In this document: positions 12,001-23,081 of the stretch, one piece after another
Layout: every line of letters starts with the position of its first letter
Position numbering within the stretch: the first letter of the stretch is position 1
NCBI GenBank assembly: GCA_907165135.1
Contig: OU015566.1
Location: 9,284,157 to 9,348,156, forward strand
Length of the DNA stretch: 64,000 bases
Reading direction: 5' to 3'
From: Oikopleura dioica
Lineage: Eukaryota > Chordata > Appendicularia > Copelata > Oikopleuridae
Notes under the pieces: model-generated
Database searches by the model: none
The model's input: only the letters and a program-made list of their open reading frames with translations
Told to the model about the DNA's origin: nothing
Translations under genes and position numbers: made by a program

Positions 12001-15000
12001 GAAATCCGAAACAACGGAATAACTCTTCCCTCTTATTTAATTAAATTAGCGTTATTAACTCCCGCAGACGAGTATATCGTCACCACAGTTTGGTTTTGTT
12101 ATCTTGGTGAACATATGCACGTTTTTTGAGGAATGCCACTGTCCTGGGCATCAGGGTGTAGAGGAGGCTTATCATTACACCGTCTTAGGCTCTTTGGAAG
12201 GGATTTGAGACATCCGGCCGCATACCCGCGAATTTTCGCCGCGGAGATTACGTTGAACAATGGATTTTAGAGGATTTTATACGAACGCGGACGTGCATCC
12301 CTCTAATCACAACTCTAAACACACTCTTTTTAGATTCTAAACCACGTGGCTTCATTAAATAATATTCGACGACCTTTGAAGAAATCTCATAATGAGTCCA
12401 ACCACAAGTTGCAATAGAAGTCGTTTATGGGAGGAATGCGATCGTGAGAGGATCCACGTCGAAAATCGATTTCGGAACGAGCAGCTGGACGAGTATCTGA
12501 GGTAGTGCTGCGGTCGCGCGGGACATCACACACGAGTGCGCCGAGTCTTTCTGCACAGAATGCAAATACCAACTTTGCAGAAACCCAGAATGTGGAGCAG
12601 GAGCCTTCTACTGCCGACCACATCAACTTGCGTAAAGAAATTCTTGACTCAAGATCTTTCCAATGATAAAATTGACAAAAATTTCTATTTATTTGAAAAT
12701 GATTTTTTCAAGAAAAAAAATGAAAAAAAAAATTCTGACCCAAAGTTCATAGAAACAGTTTTAGAACAGTACTAGAATTGATCCTGAAGCTAATCTCTCT
12801 AACCTTTCCTCGTGCTCTTTTCGATTAGATCTCAGCTCTGGCTCCTCTCCAGCGATTCTCTCTTTATAAGCACAGCTTTATAGAGCTCCGAGTTTGCAAA
12901 AATCTACAATTTTTTCCTTCCTCTTTTTCGTTCAATTGTTGCTTTGGTTTTTTAAAACCACAACTGGCACCCTTTCAGCAGCGAAGCTGAAACATAAGAA
13001 GCAGCACGTGGAAACGATGCCACGAGAAGATTTGGGCAAAACTTGGAGGAGCTCAGTTTGTTGAAAGCGGAAAGTTATTGAATCTCACCCGGCGGTAAAT
13101 TTCACGCTGACTCAGCAGAAAAAAAGCTACTAAATCAATTGAGATCGTGGGACTCTTAAATGTAAAGTGTGGAGTCATGAGAAGTGCGAATATATTATCT
13201 TATCGTTCCAACACTTTAAATTAACATTTCTGCTTGTACAAAAATAATTTAGAACGAGAAAATGTCCAAAGAATTAATAAATCCAATCTAGCGTCTTTCC
13301 TCTTCCAATTTGACGTTTTCAAGAAAAAGTGTTTGCGAAATAAATTGCCCAGTTGAATCAGTTATTAAATTAAAAACCATCTCTTTACTGATCGACTTGT
13401 CAATTACGATTATTGTTCTTGTTCGACATCTGTGTTTTCATCGCGTTATGACTACCGTTCCTTCTAATTTTCATTACAACTGAGTTGCACCAATTGTAAA
13501 TCTGGAGATTATGCTTGTTATATTTTGACACTTACTTTTTCGTTCGGTAACGGTGACAGTTTTCTTAGTCTCGACTTTCGGCGCCGTCTAAAACAAACGG
13601 TTAGTTAAGCTCACCCACGGTGTCCATTTTTTAAGCTTCGGAAATTCGAACCCCGCTGCAAATGTGAAAAGTAAACTTTAAAAAAAAGAAGAGGACAAGG
13701 ATTAAACCCGATATTCAAAGGCCACGTGAGTTCTATTCCAAGAAGCCACATTTTCGAGAAAAAGATAAGAAATGATTTTCAAACGAAAAATGATTGAACA
13801 ACAAAAAAATTTTTAACATGGCGGGACATCATCCTTATCGGCAGCCTTTATCTTATCAGGGTTGCTTCGGCGGCGTCGCCAGAATTCTGGAGGTAATTCC
13901 CCTCGACCACCAGTGACAGCTCAATGGGCGGGTCAACACAGTACTTGAAATATAACTTGGGGCCGGAAAATATCTCTGAAAGAATCTGGTCTCAAGAATT
14001 TGTGTTTACGTCACGGACATCATGTTACGGAGATATTTCAAATGAGCGAAGTGCATTTGTTTGCGTAATTTTAGATAGAAAAAGTCTCTTTTCAATATTT
14101 TTATGAAATTAAAAACTTTCGTCTTCAACAAAACAAATCTATAAACCGTTGACTTTAGACCACTGCTACTGCTCCTCTCATCTTTTGGGTTGAAATAATA
14201 TTTTTCCGTCGGAGGGAAAAGTCTTCAAATAAGCAACTCCGCGAGTTCCCAGATGGAACTCCTTCAAACGCAGTTTTTCCAACCCTCAAGAAAATATATC
14301 GCGCTTCTGACGTCTTTCTACAAATATTTGACTCTTTCAAAGGCTCCTTAAATTTTTCCCGAAAAGAATACGTGTCTAAATTAACCGTTTTCTTTAATAA
14401 GGTACAGTTAGGTCTTTGCTTTCGAAAATATTTGGTTACGTCTTACGACGAGTGCGCAAAAATTTCGCTCGAAATCACGAGTGCCTGGACACGTGATAAG
14501 CAAGTACAGGGCCAACTCGACCCAGAACCAACTGCGAATCGTTGTTTTCTAAAGAGGAGATGGCGAAACGGAGTGCGACTTGAAAGATAAGTCGATTCTC
14601 GATAAGGGCAAGTGGCGGATTACGGCTGAAAACTGAAACGGCTCGCTAAAGCTCGTCTTGAGCCACTGAAAGTCTTAGCTTGAACACTATATCGCCAATA
14701 GAATATTCTACTCGGAGGATTATCAAAGCGATGAATCGATAGAATTCACAGTTTTTATTGAAGCTTACCCTTTTCAGAGAAAAATAGTTGGATAATTATT
14801 TCAGCAATTTTCGTCAAGCATTTTTAAAAAGCTCAACTAATGAGGTTCAAAAATGATATGAATTCGTTATTTTTTATCATAATGATCATCATCTTTAAAT
14901 TGATGCTTGAATAAATTACACTCCCGGACGATCAAAATGAATTGGTCGCTCATGGAACCGGGCGCGTTTTTGAGCGTTCCTGAGCGGTCGAAAGTCGCCG

Positions 15001-18000
15001 TGGAGATGATAGGATTGCGGTCGGCGCCAGTCAAAGTGCTGATTTGGAAAGCCGCGCTCGGACACTTCCCCACAGTTGGGAAGGGTCTCATCGCAGCCAT
15101 TTGGGCGCAGTATCGAGGCCACAAGTGTATCGCAAATCGGCATGCGTCAAGAATATCCCGAAACCATCAGAATTACGACGGCAAGTGGAATAAATCGAGA
15201 CCTGTTGTTTTAGAAATCGCGACAGGGACAGGGTAAATGGCAAATGAAAAAAGTTCTTGCTACTGTTATACAATTTCTGTGGAAAAGAGACTCTACTTAC
15301 ACGTGAGACCACTTGAACTCAAAGATAATATACAGACAGACTCCGTAAAATGCCCTTACTCAAGTTTGATAACATCGAAAGAACAAGTAGCCCCATTCTG
15401 ACTGTAGTTGCGCTCATCGACCTGTGTTAATTTCCCATGAATCATGATACTTGTCCTGAAAAGAACGCTTATCTTATTCCGAGTATCGCTCCTTAATTCC
15501 TTACTTTCAAGAGCTTATCCTTTCGTGGCCCCTTTGAACAGATTTCGACCTCCGTCCGGACCACGGCGGGAGCTTACGACCACGGTCTAAGACCAGATAA
15601 AGACAATTTAGAAGGATTTAGCATCGTGTTTGCTAAATTACTGTTTTTCTCCTCTTTTCAAGAACTCTGACGCAGGTTACCGGTTGTTTGTTGTCGCAAG
15701 AATGGCGACTGTGGCACGAGAGGTCACTCGAAATACTTGGACGAGCTTGTTTAGATATTTAGCCAAGCATTTATGTTAGCTAATCCGATCGAGACTTGAG
15801 AACAGAGTGGACTGCCAAATACGATATCATTTTGTCACAATTTATATGCAATTACGAGTTACATGATTAAGCTGTATTTTGTTTCAAAACTAAGGCACTT
15901 GAATAGACTTACAAATTGGGCTGGATAAAATTAGAGGGTTCTTCATTTTTTATGGGAAAAATGAGAGCTGAAAAAATGAACTGTTGATGCACCAGATAAA
16001 GGTTTCATAAATTAAGGGTATCACTATATAAAACTGAAACATCAAATTCATGATTTCAAGAATTGGTACCTGCAAATCTTCGATGTTTTCTCTATTTCTA
16101 GTTCTCTCGTAATATTTTAAGCAATAGAAATTTTAAAATTTGTGTCAGACACGATGTTTGGGCCGGAAAGGGATCAACACCACGTGGTTGAGCTGTCCGC
16201 TTTCATGTCAGATTTTAAGGGTGGATTACTCGCCCGTGATCGCTGGGAAAAGGTCTTTTTAGGAAAACGGTTTAACGGTAGTTTTCTAAATAAGAAAATG
16301 CGATTTCTAACTCTTCTTTTTCAAACTGTTTTGCTTTGCGGTGAGTGTAATAATGATCATTTGAAAGAGCACAAACAGTCTCACGGTCGTGAAAAGGGCG
16401 ATAAGAGAATATTAGAGAGACTGGGAGAGAAAGGCTGGAACGGGGCCCGGATTTGGGACACGACAGGATTTCCTTTTTTCATGCTTTCTAAATTGGGATA
16501 CATTTTTTTATGGAATTTTGGACATCAAATTTTTGGACATTTTTGCAATTTTAAGGACTTTTCTTGGGACACTTTTCAGAGGTGCCTGTATCAAATTTGG
16601 ACATTTTCTGCGCCAAAATTTCAAATTTTCTGTTTTTCTGCCAGATATGAAAATTTTTCTCATCAAAAATCATACTTTTATTTGAGAAAGATAAGATTGA
16701 AGCTTGATCTCGTACCCCTAAAACTTTTTGTCTTTCGAAGAAGAATGATGCAGAGCATGATGGAGATTTTCCTCAAAAATTTTTTAACCGATTTGGATGG
16801 GACATTTTTTCGGCAGCGTGTATCAAATTTTTGGACATTTTTACGAAAATCTTGGGACAAAAAATGTCCAAAATTCCATAATTAACTGTAATTGGCTATC
16901 CGGCTAAGTTTAGCGTTGAGGGAAGGATTGGATTTTTTCACTGTTTTAAAAATAGGACTTCAAGTCTAAGCACCACAACTTCAAATTCAGCTTTATGAAC
17001 TAAGAAGCAGATATTATGAAACGAATTAAATTTGAAGCTTTAAATAAACCGGAAAGTCAAAATTACGCCAAGTCCAAAACCCCCCTCTTTCCACGTGCGT
17101 GTGCCCCAAATTAACGCATGAGCTTGAATCCCATTAAGAAATGGCATTTCGAAAATTTACTTATCGGTTACAAAGAAAATCCAGTTGTGGGAAAAATAAT
17201 TGCAGCCTTGGCCAACTCAGCAGACTGGCCGGTGCTATTTTTGCTAAGGAAATCCTTATCGGTCACTTTTCCGCCGCGGAGAAAACAAACCAAACGCCTC
17301 AGATGGAGCACTTGATGAAATTCGGTATCTTTTCAAGCTTGCTGAAGATTTCGAAGAACACGCCCTTAGTTCAGAAAATTGGCTTAAACTAATGAGCTTA
17401 TTATAAATGGTTATTTCGTCTTTCTACACTCGTGCTTCAAACCAAATACGGTCTATCAAATTTTGAGGCTCTAAAGTTTTCTTCGCGCTGTTGGATTTCG
17501 CGAGAAATATTTCTGAGGTAAGTTTTAGAAAAAAATGAGCGGTAGCGGCGCTGGAATTTTAGGAAAGCTATTCTGCTCGACCACGTGACGAAATAACGCG
17601 GATTCCTTCCCTTTGAGAAAGGACTTGAAGGCTGAATTCTTTCAGCTCTTACTGTACTTTTTGGCGGAACATGAAGAAATTCTTTTCGGTAATTTTTTAA
17701 ATAAATTTCGTTTTTGGTGCTGAATTTTTTGAAGCTTTCGCCCACATTGCCGAAAAAAGAAAAAACAAAATGTTCAAACAAACCGCAAGACTGATTTTCC
17801 ACCCATTTTCTGTTCCAACAATCTGACCTGCAATTAAGGGTATCAAGAATGATAAATGCAGAAATTTCATCAATTTTAAATTTATCCATCTATCGATCCA
17901 TAATTAAGGGTATCCACGATTAAAAATTGGGCGTTTATCAAACATTAACTTTATCATTATGTATACCCTTAATTTAAGGCCTCAAGTAAAAATCTACAGT

Positions 18001-21000
18001 AGAAAAAAAAACCAACCGCGAAACGAATCTCTATCTAAGATTTTCTCCGGAAGAGGTTCTGTAAATATTTTTGATAAAAATGAGCAGTTTTGGAAAACTT
18101 TAAAAATGAAATTAGAATATTTAGGCTGCAACGTTGTTGATGCGTAAATATTTTGCTCGTTGAAACCGCTATCGGTTTCGAAGATCATCTTGTCCGATAT
18201 CTGTCCGGCTCATCGGCGATTTTGGGGAAGATGATGAGCAGATCTCACGTCATTCTGCATCCATGTTGCTGGGAAGATTTAACCCCTTCTATGCAGTTTT
18301 GTTCGAATCTGACAAAACGAGCTTTGAGCCAAAGCTATTTTGGATGTCAAAATAGCGAAGCCTGGATCATCATTTATTCGTGGAACGCGTTAAGTAACTG
18401 TATCTTCACAAAAAAGGCCATGCAAAGAATTTAACCCTTGCGCGTAACGTGGGTCATTTTTGAACTCTACACTCATTTGAATTTAAAATTAAGCAGCAGG
18501 GGAATCAACGAAGCTCTTTTTTGTTGATATCAAATTCAAATCTAAGGATTTCCACATCCGCCCCAAATCAAACGTAAGAAAACAGGGGTTACCCTTAAGC
18601 TTGTATGCATAAAAATAATACCTTCGTAACAGTTGGCAAATTGGCGGCGCTCTTCATATTTGCGAGCTTTTCGAGCGCCATTGTCTGCGGCAAAGTCAGT
18701 CGAATTTCGTTCTTTTGGACATCTTTTTCGAGCTTCTGCTGCTTTGATTCAAGCGCGACTGGAATCTTGTCATCCCTCTTTGAGCGGGGCTCGCTCTGCC
18801 ATCGCTTACGGTTCAACTTTTCCTTTCGCACCGCACTGCGGGCGCGTTCTCGGCTCTCCACTTTCTGAAAGACAAAACAGTAATTATGTGATTCAATTTC
18901 AAGGCTTTCCAAAAAAGATCATTATTCGAAAATTAAAAGAGGCATTTTGCTTTCGGTAAAATTTATATTTATTATATTTAGATAAAAACTTTTTTTTCTT
19001 CAAGTTGAAATTCGACATTATTTTAATATCCAAGATAAATTCAAGATATTCGTGTTTTCTTTAGAAATATAGACTATCAAGCTACTTGAAAGTCCTTCTA
19101 ACGCTAAAACTGAGTTTTAAGCTGGTTCACTTCATCATCATCCTTCAAAGTTATTTGAGCACTTAGTGGTAAGAGACAACTCTTTTTTTAAAGTCACCAG
19201 GAAATCTAATAAGCTCAACCTAACAACCATCAAATGTTTTCCTTGTTGTCGGGCCGCGAGTTGAGACCTGATCAAAGCGGAAAAGATGGACCAGAGAGAA
19301 TCCTCTCATAACTGGCATTTTCCGTCACGACCACAAGAACCTTGGCCCAGAAATAATAATGCCAGGATAAGTACCGTAGGCTGGATCCTTATGCAAATGT
19401 TTTTTCGCCTGATTAAAAATGATAAGCTTCAAACTTGTTTCTAAAAGATACCACCAAAATAGATGTATATCTTTATAAATGAATATTAAGATAGAAGGCT
19501 ATTCTTACCTTGATTTCATTCTTGACAATCTGCGTTCCCAAAAGAATATCCTGGCTCTTCGCTCTTCGATTCTTCTTGAGATCGTTCATAAAGCCTCCGT
19601 TCATGAGTTTTTCCAATTTCGCCCTCTCTCGTTCCATTCCGCGGCTCATGCGCCCGCTGGAAGATGATCGAAGAGAAGCCATGGAGGAAGATTTGAGGCG
19701 TTGGAGCTTTTCATCTTCGGAGGGCGAAGAGTTCTGGGAAATTGTTCGGAAAGAGTTGGTGCCGAATGAAGAGGCTGACGTAGTGAGAGCGGTCGATGAG
19801 ATGCCAGAGTCGTGTGACTTCAATGAGAACTAAATAGAACAAAGGTTGACATCGAGTCGGGAAATAAATGAGAGCCACAGATATTTACCGGGCTCGGGAA
19901 ACTGAATTCATGTATCTTGGAAATTCCAAAGTTATAATTTGAATTCCACAGGGCCGCGAAATTTATGTAAAATGAAGAAATGCAAATTTGTAAAAAAAAA
20001 GTTTCTGAATAAATTTCTGGTAGGAAGGGCATTATTTTCTGGGACCATAAAGAAATTATTCATTTGTTAAATTTTTATTTTTCCCGCGGAATGACACTGA
20101 CGCACTCTTAAAACACTCAATACTAATGTTCCATCTATGAGCCCTAATAAAAGTTCTTCATAAGCAAATTAAGCGATAAGCATTACTATCCAGAAATGCC
20201 CTTATCAGTTAAGGCTTTTTCCTGTCAACTGCATGCATGTTTTATGCATTCAGCTTACTCACTCTTTGAATAAAATAGTCACGAGCGCGCCGTTCACACA
20301 AAGTTTTAAACGGTTATTGATTCTACAACGCAGTAAACATGAATCGCTTGAATTTCGCCACTGTTCGGCATGTCACTAACTTCTAAGTGCTTTAGAAGAA
20401 AAGTTTCTTTTCAACTTTGGTGAAATCGAGCCGGTGGAAAATCTGGTGATTCTACGAAAAGAAAGATCCTCTAGTAGCGAGGGCGGCTTTTCCAAGGCTG
20501 TTACATAAGACAGCGCTATAAGCCCCGCTCGAACTTATCGCCGTTCCGTTTTGGAGATTACAACTTCTAAAGCTCCGGCAGAGCCAAGACCTGCCCAAAC
20601 TTGACTTTCTCAGGTACAATTACTGCTGATAGAATTGATAAAAGATTCGATGATATGTAAGTGGTAAAAAGCTTCTCTTTTTCAGGATTCCTGAAAATAA
20701 ATTTGTACTGTCTATCTCAGGGAGTTGTCCAAATGAAAAAATCCAAATTCTGAAATATCTTTGAAGAGTTATGGTCTCTCCATTTAAAATTCTTTCTTGA
20801 CTGAAGTCACTCCATATTATCACAAATTTAAGACTTATCGATGTTATTACCATATCATGTTATAAACATGAGCATCATAAAATTCTTTATGTAGTTTTCA
20901 ATAACTACTTCTGACGGTCGTGTCTGAAATTTCTGGGTTTCCTTAGAAGCAAAAATAATAAACCGTTCATTTTTTCCGTAAGAAGCTTATTTCGGCACTT

Positions 21001-22081
21001 ACGCTCGTAACAGAACGTAATTATGTCGCCCTAACTCTTATTCATGAGAAGCGTGCCTTAACAAATCCTAAGTTTAGCCGTTGTTTCATCAACTAATTCC
21101 GAGCTTGGACGACGTAAATATATTTTAACTCGTATTTACGAAGTTTGAGTTATGTAGATTTATCCATGTTTGAGGGTGGACATTACAAGATAGCGAAAAA
21201 ATAAGAGAAAGTTCTATCTCGAGATCTTTTCGTAACTCCTTATCCTGGCTTGTTTCACGTTATCTTCTTATCAGTCGCTTATCAGTGTAATTATTTTGGG
21301 CGAAATTTATTTAATCAGTCCTCGAGCTACAATTTGCATTCAAGAATGATAAAATCCGACGAAAGAAGTCGAAAAAGTCGAAAATTGCGAGAAAAAAATG
21401 GTGGATTCTCGATTCTGGTTGCAAACACGTAAATTGGATTATTCGCTTTCGGCCCCTTTCTCACGTCTGGCGACTGAGCCCGCGCTCGGGTTAACGTTCT
21501 TATCAGTTCCTTAGGTTCGCCCTCGATGCATCCTCTCGTGTATTAGACTCTAATAATTAGAGAGTCGTGTTCTTTGAGGGGTTTGTTTCTAATCGGAGAA
21601 AACAATTCAATTGATGATGAAATGGGAGCTTGATGAATGAGCGCAAAAAGACCATAAATGGGATTTTTATCGGAAGAATTTATCCCAAAATTAAACATTT
21701 CTTTTGAGAAAATAAAAACAAAACACCAATTAGGATCGTAGAAATCTCAGATTATAAGTATCCTTTATTATAAGTTAACTTTAAGTTTAGAAGCCACAGA
21801 TGTAGTGCTTTTATCATAAAAACAAACTGAAAGTCGATGGTAAAAATAACTTATAATTGTAAATCTACAATGTAGATGATCGCATCCACTAAAGAAGTAA
21901 ATACCTTTCTGTTGGCAACTTGTCTGGTGGAATTGCCGGAATTGAACTGGTTGATTTTTTCACGGACTTGGGTCCTCAATGGCGTCTCGGCAACACGTTG
22001 TGGTTTTTGTTGCGGCTTGGGCGATTCGAAAATCGCGATTTTCTGGTTGATCTTTGACCGTGCCCTGGGAGACTGGCTCAT
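1..22081 (-). CDS. Unrecognised large multi-exon gene, 3' end beyond window
   Basis: I do not recognise the product. Exons with matching splice phases: 22081-21905 (ATG), 19829-19509, 18864-18622, 13587-13536, 1952-1848, 1727-1606, 1529-1415, 1316-1233, 893-742, 670-555, about 406-281, then an exon from about 105 running off the left edge. The first exons encode a Ser/Lys/Arg-rich, probably disordered region. Exons at 1727-1415 read as a folded domain (motifs FEVVHRNGKP, YGPRIRLMVECNR, LKTLIYVLTG); the last exons look helical (FFTSYMHLLKDKRL, YNWKVVRQFHDQ, KQWERGLLSL). The 13536-to-1952 intron is about 11.6 kb and carries ENOSF1 on the other strand. Linking the 13.5-22 kb exons to the 0-2 kb exons is inferred from splice phase and composition; they could be two genes. 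An AG stands just before the ATG, as for a trans-spliced leader. Confidence 0.5.
2980..11555 (+). CDS. ENOSF1: ENOSF1, mitochondrial enolase superfamily member (L-fuconate dehydratase-like)
   Basis: Enolase-superfamily sugar-acid dehydratase; human ENOSF1 is a 443-residue relative of bacterial L-fuconate dehydratase. Exons: 2980-3024, 3491-3533, 4032-4088, 4267-4373, 4417-4462, 4512-4565, 4671-4732, 4780-4858, 5185-5262, 5403-5494, 8840-8912, 8964-9055, 9220-9264, 9495-9569, 9887-9922, 10062-10137, 10920-10997, 11365-11555. They total 1329 nt, giving 442 residues plus stop. Visible motifs: VRDIRFPTSL near the start, FTLGRG, the catalytic KxK (RFKAKVG), metal-ligand motifs DANQRW, IEEP and ATGEQC, and the CPHAGGVGL histidine, so the active site looks intact. 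Introns after exons 6 and 17 start with GA, after exon 13 with GG, and the exon 14/15 junction fits no GT-AG pair. The end of exon 2 is the least certain boundary. Intron 10 (3345 nt) holds a transposon. The gene is nested in a minus-strand gene. Confidence 0.9.
6207..7229. mobile_element. Non-autonomous DNA transposon with terminal inverted repeats
   Basis: The left end (6207, TACAGACGACTCGCAC...) and the right end (to 7229, ...GTGCGAGTCGTCTGTA) are reverse complements over at least 26 bp. Internal copies of a GGGCCGAATTGTGCGG motif repeat near both ends. A TA at each edge could be a TA target-site duplication, as in Tc1/mariner-like families. No transposase frame is visible in the 1.02 kb, so it looks like a deleted or MITE-type copy. 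It sits in ENOSF1 intron 10 and partly explains that intron's unusual length. Confidence 0.75.
7560..7616. repeat. AT-rich palindromic tandem repeat
   Basis: About three alternating copies of TTATTGTCAATAATAA / TTATTGACAATAA form a nearly perfect self-complementary stretch able to fold into a hairpin or cruciform. It lies in ENOSF1 intron 10. Confidence 0.6.
7701..7754. repeat. Dispersed GCCGC-TTGC-GGC hairpin repeat, copy 1
   Basis: Contains GCCGCTTGCGGC followed by a second arm AAGCCGCGCTT...GGCGGCTC, making nested hairpins. The same arrangement recurs at 8771-8820, 24471-24528 and, partly, 25247-25266. Confidence 0.6.
8771..8820. repeat. Dispersed GCCGC hairpin repeat, copy 2
   Basis: GAAGCCGCTTGCGGCTTC is a perfect palindrome, followed about 25 bp later by GCCGCGCTTGGC. 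It lies just upstream of ENOSF1 exon 11. Confidence 0.6.
11551..11556 (+). promoter_or_regulatory. AATAAA polyadenylation signal overlapping the ENOSF1 stop codon
   Basis: The TAA stop at 11553-11555 is embedded in a perfect AATAAA hexamer. If it is used, the 3' UTR would be only about 10-30 nt. Confidence 0.45.
11557..12391. other. Non-coding stretch between ENOSF1 and the next putative exon
   Basis: Intronic to the long minus-strand gene if that model is right. Short frames on both strands around 11.63-11.95 kb overlap each other and show no splice context or recognisable domain. Nothing else is supported here. Confidence 0.4.
12392..12666 (+). CDS. Possible small two-exon gene, unknown
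   Basis: ATG at 12392 opens a frame ending at a donor after 12501; a 44-nt intron (12502-12545) with GT and AG ends joins in phase to 12546-12666, giving about 76 residues. The first exon is charged (WEECDRERIHVENRFRNEQ), the second polar. The intron lacks a clear pyrimidine tract. Alternatively the 12503-12640 interval could be read in another frame that is Cys-rich (CTECKYQLCRNPECG...YCRPHQ), resembling a zinc-binding fragment. I do not recognise either. It lies inside the large intron of the minus-strand gene. Confidence 0.3.
13818..14590 (+). CDS. Unrecognised four-exon gene, about 192 residues
   Basis: Four phase-0 exons, 13818-13892, 13942-14064, 14159-14401 and 14453-14590, are joined by introns of 49, 94 and 51 nt with GT..AG ends, and the sum is an uninterrupted 192-residue frame ending in TAA. 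Recognisable stretches are MAGHHPYRQPLSYQGCFGG at the start, GPENISERIWSQEF in exon 2, IYRASDVFLQIFDSFKG in exon 3 and a basic tail FLKRRWRNGVRLER. The third exon starts with a hydrophobic patch (APLIFWVEIIFF) that could be a buried helix or membrane segment. The consistent phases and typical intron sizes make it a credible gene, but I cannot assign a family. It lies within an intron of the minus-strand gene, in opposite orientation. Confidence 0.5.
14937..15232 (+). CDS. Partial methyltransferase-like gene (METTL26/DUF938 resemblance)
   Basis: An open frame from ATG 14937 ends at a donor (GG|GTAAAT) with PVVLEIATGTG, the glycine-rich SAM-binding motif I of class I methyltransferases. It is preceded by NRHASRISRN, which resembles the RHxPxxxRN segment before motif I in the DUF938/METTL26 family. 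The roughly 65 residues upstream (ending HFPTVGKGLIAAIWAQYRGHK) do not belong to that family as I know it and may be a separate exon or non-coding. I could not find the downstream exons that should carry the rest of the Rossmann fold, so this is a fragment or a gene whose other exons I missed. Opposite-strand frames are also open here because the segment is GC-rich. Confidence 0.3.
15233..16507. other. Non-coding stretch
   Basis: AT-rich, with no splice-consistent coding signal. The long plus-strand frame opening at 16142 runs into the inverted-repeat element at 16508 and is probably accidental. The stretch is intronic to the minus-strand gene in the current model. Confidence 0.4.
16508..16881. 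mobile_element. MITE-like inverted-repeat element
   Basis: The ends are perfect 18-bp inverted repeats (TTATGGAATTTTGGACAT at 16508 and its complement ending at 16881). GGACATTTTT and TATCAAATTTTTGGACAT motifs recur inside near both ends in opposite orientation, so the inverted similarity extends well inward. About 374 bp with no protein-coding content of its own; the 247-codon frame that crosses it is not credible. Confidence 0.7.
16882..18621. other. Mostly non-coding stretch with fragments of possible exons
   Basis: Contains unassigned open segments at 17118-17395 and 18164-18355 (plus strand; see findings) and a cluster of TTAAGGGTATC-type motifs near 17834, 17903 and 17960. Nothing reaches gene-level support. 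Confidence 0.35.
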
Positions 22082-23081
22082 TGCTTTTTTTCAGGTTTAC
22101 ACTTTGGTGCTTGGTTATGAAATCATAAAAACTGGGAGAGTTCAGGTGGCTCTACTCGACGCCCTACAAGCCCTACAACTGGCGGAATTAATAAATTCGC
22201 GTCGCTGTTTTTTGAAAAACGTCGCTCTAATTATTCTAGCGACAGCATTCTCAAAGAATAAGAACCAAATGCCCTCATTCTTTCAATAAAGCAAATAAAG
22301 TCACCTCATCCGCGCAGATTCTAAAAAAATATCTCTTATTTAGAAATTCAGGGTATCACTTTGCATTTCGTCTATTATGAAACGAAAGATAAACAACTCT
22401 CATCCCCTTAAACCCAAAAAAAAATGGAGGGCTTAAGATTCTCCCTTGAATCTGAAAGAAGTTGGATTTGAAAACTAAGATAGTTTGAGCATCAACAAAT
22501 CAGTTTTTAAAAATAAAGAATCGCTTCTTTTGTTTCTAAAAATAATCATGCATCTAACTTGTCTTCAGAAAACTGTTTTTATCTTTCTAAATATTAGTCC
22601 GAAAAGTGATTCCAAAACAAGCAGTCATTCAGAAAGCCCGTTTTCTTCTTTGATTTCAACTTTTTTTATCAGTAAAATCGACTGTAGTTCCGCATCTGAA
22701 TGAACTTTCAGAGAATTTTTGCGGAAGTTCCGGACAAAAAATCTGTTTCACTTTCCCTTTCGCCGCGATTTTCGTTTATAAACTGGAAGCTCATTTAGCT
22801 GGAATATTTATAAATGGCCTTGAGCACCTGGAGCAGCGGGGAGCTGCATATTCTTCTTATCGCGCTCTTTCACAAGCACCCTGTTTACGTAAAGCCCCTA
22901 ATCAAGCATTCACTCTCTGGTTTCTCCGTGAGAGTGGCAGTTCTTTCTTTTTTTTTGTGTCATCTGATTACAGACTAAAGGATTTGCATTTTTGGGCGGG
23001 ATTGTAAACTGCGGATTTTTGAAATAAAAAGAGACGCAGCAATTTAAAATTGCCAATTTTGTAACTTCTTGTTTACCAATG
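22082..23081. other. Intergenic stretch
   Basis: Upstream of the long minus-strand gene. AT-rich; the open frames at 22485-22703 and 22910-23081 have no splice context or domain. The promoter of the minus-strand gene should lie here, but no specific element stands out. Confidence 0.4.

Noticed and set aside
16142-16885. 247-codon plus-strand open frame
   Set aside because: More than half lies in the inverted-repeat element at 16508-16881; composition is Phe/Lys-rich and no splice or domain support exists.
21876-22289. 137-codon plus-strand open frame
   Set aside because: It is the antisense of the first exon of the minus-strand gene, which has a consistent donor and phase.
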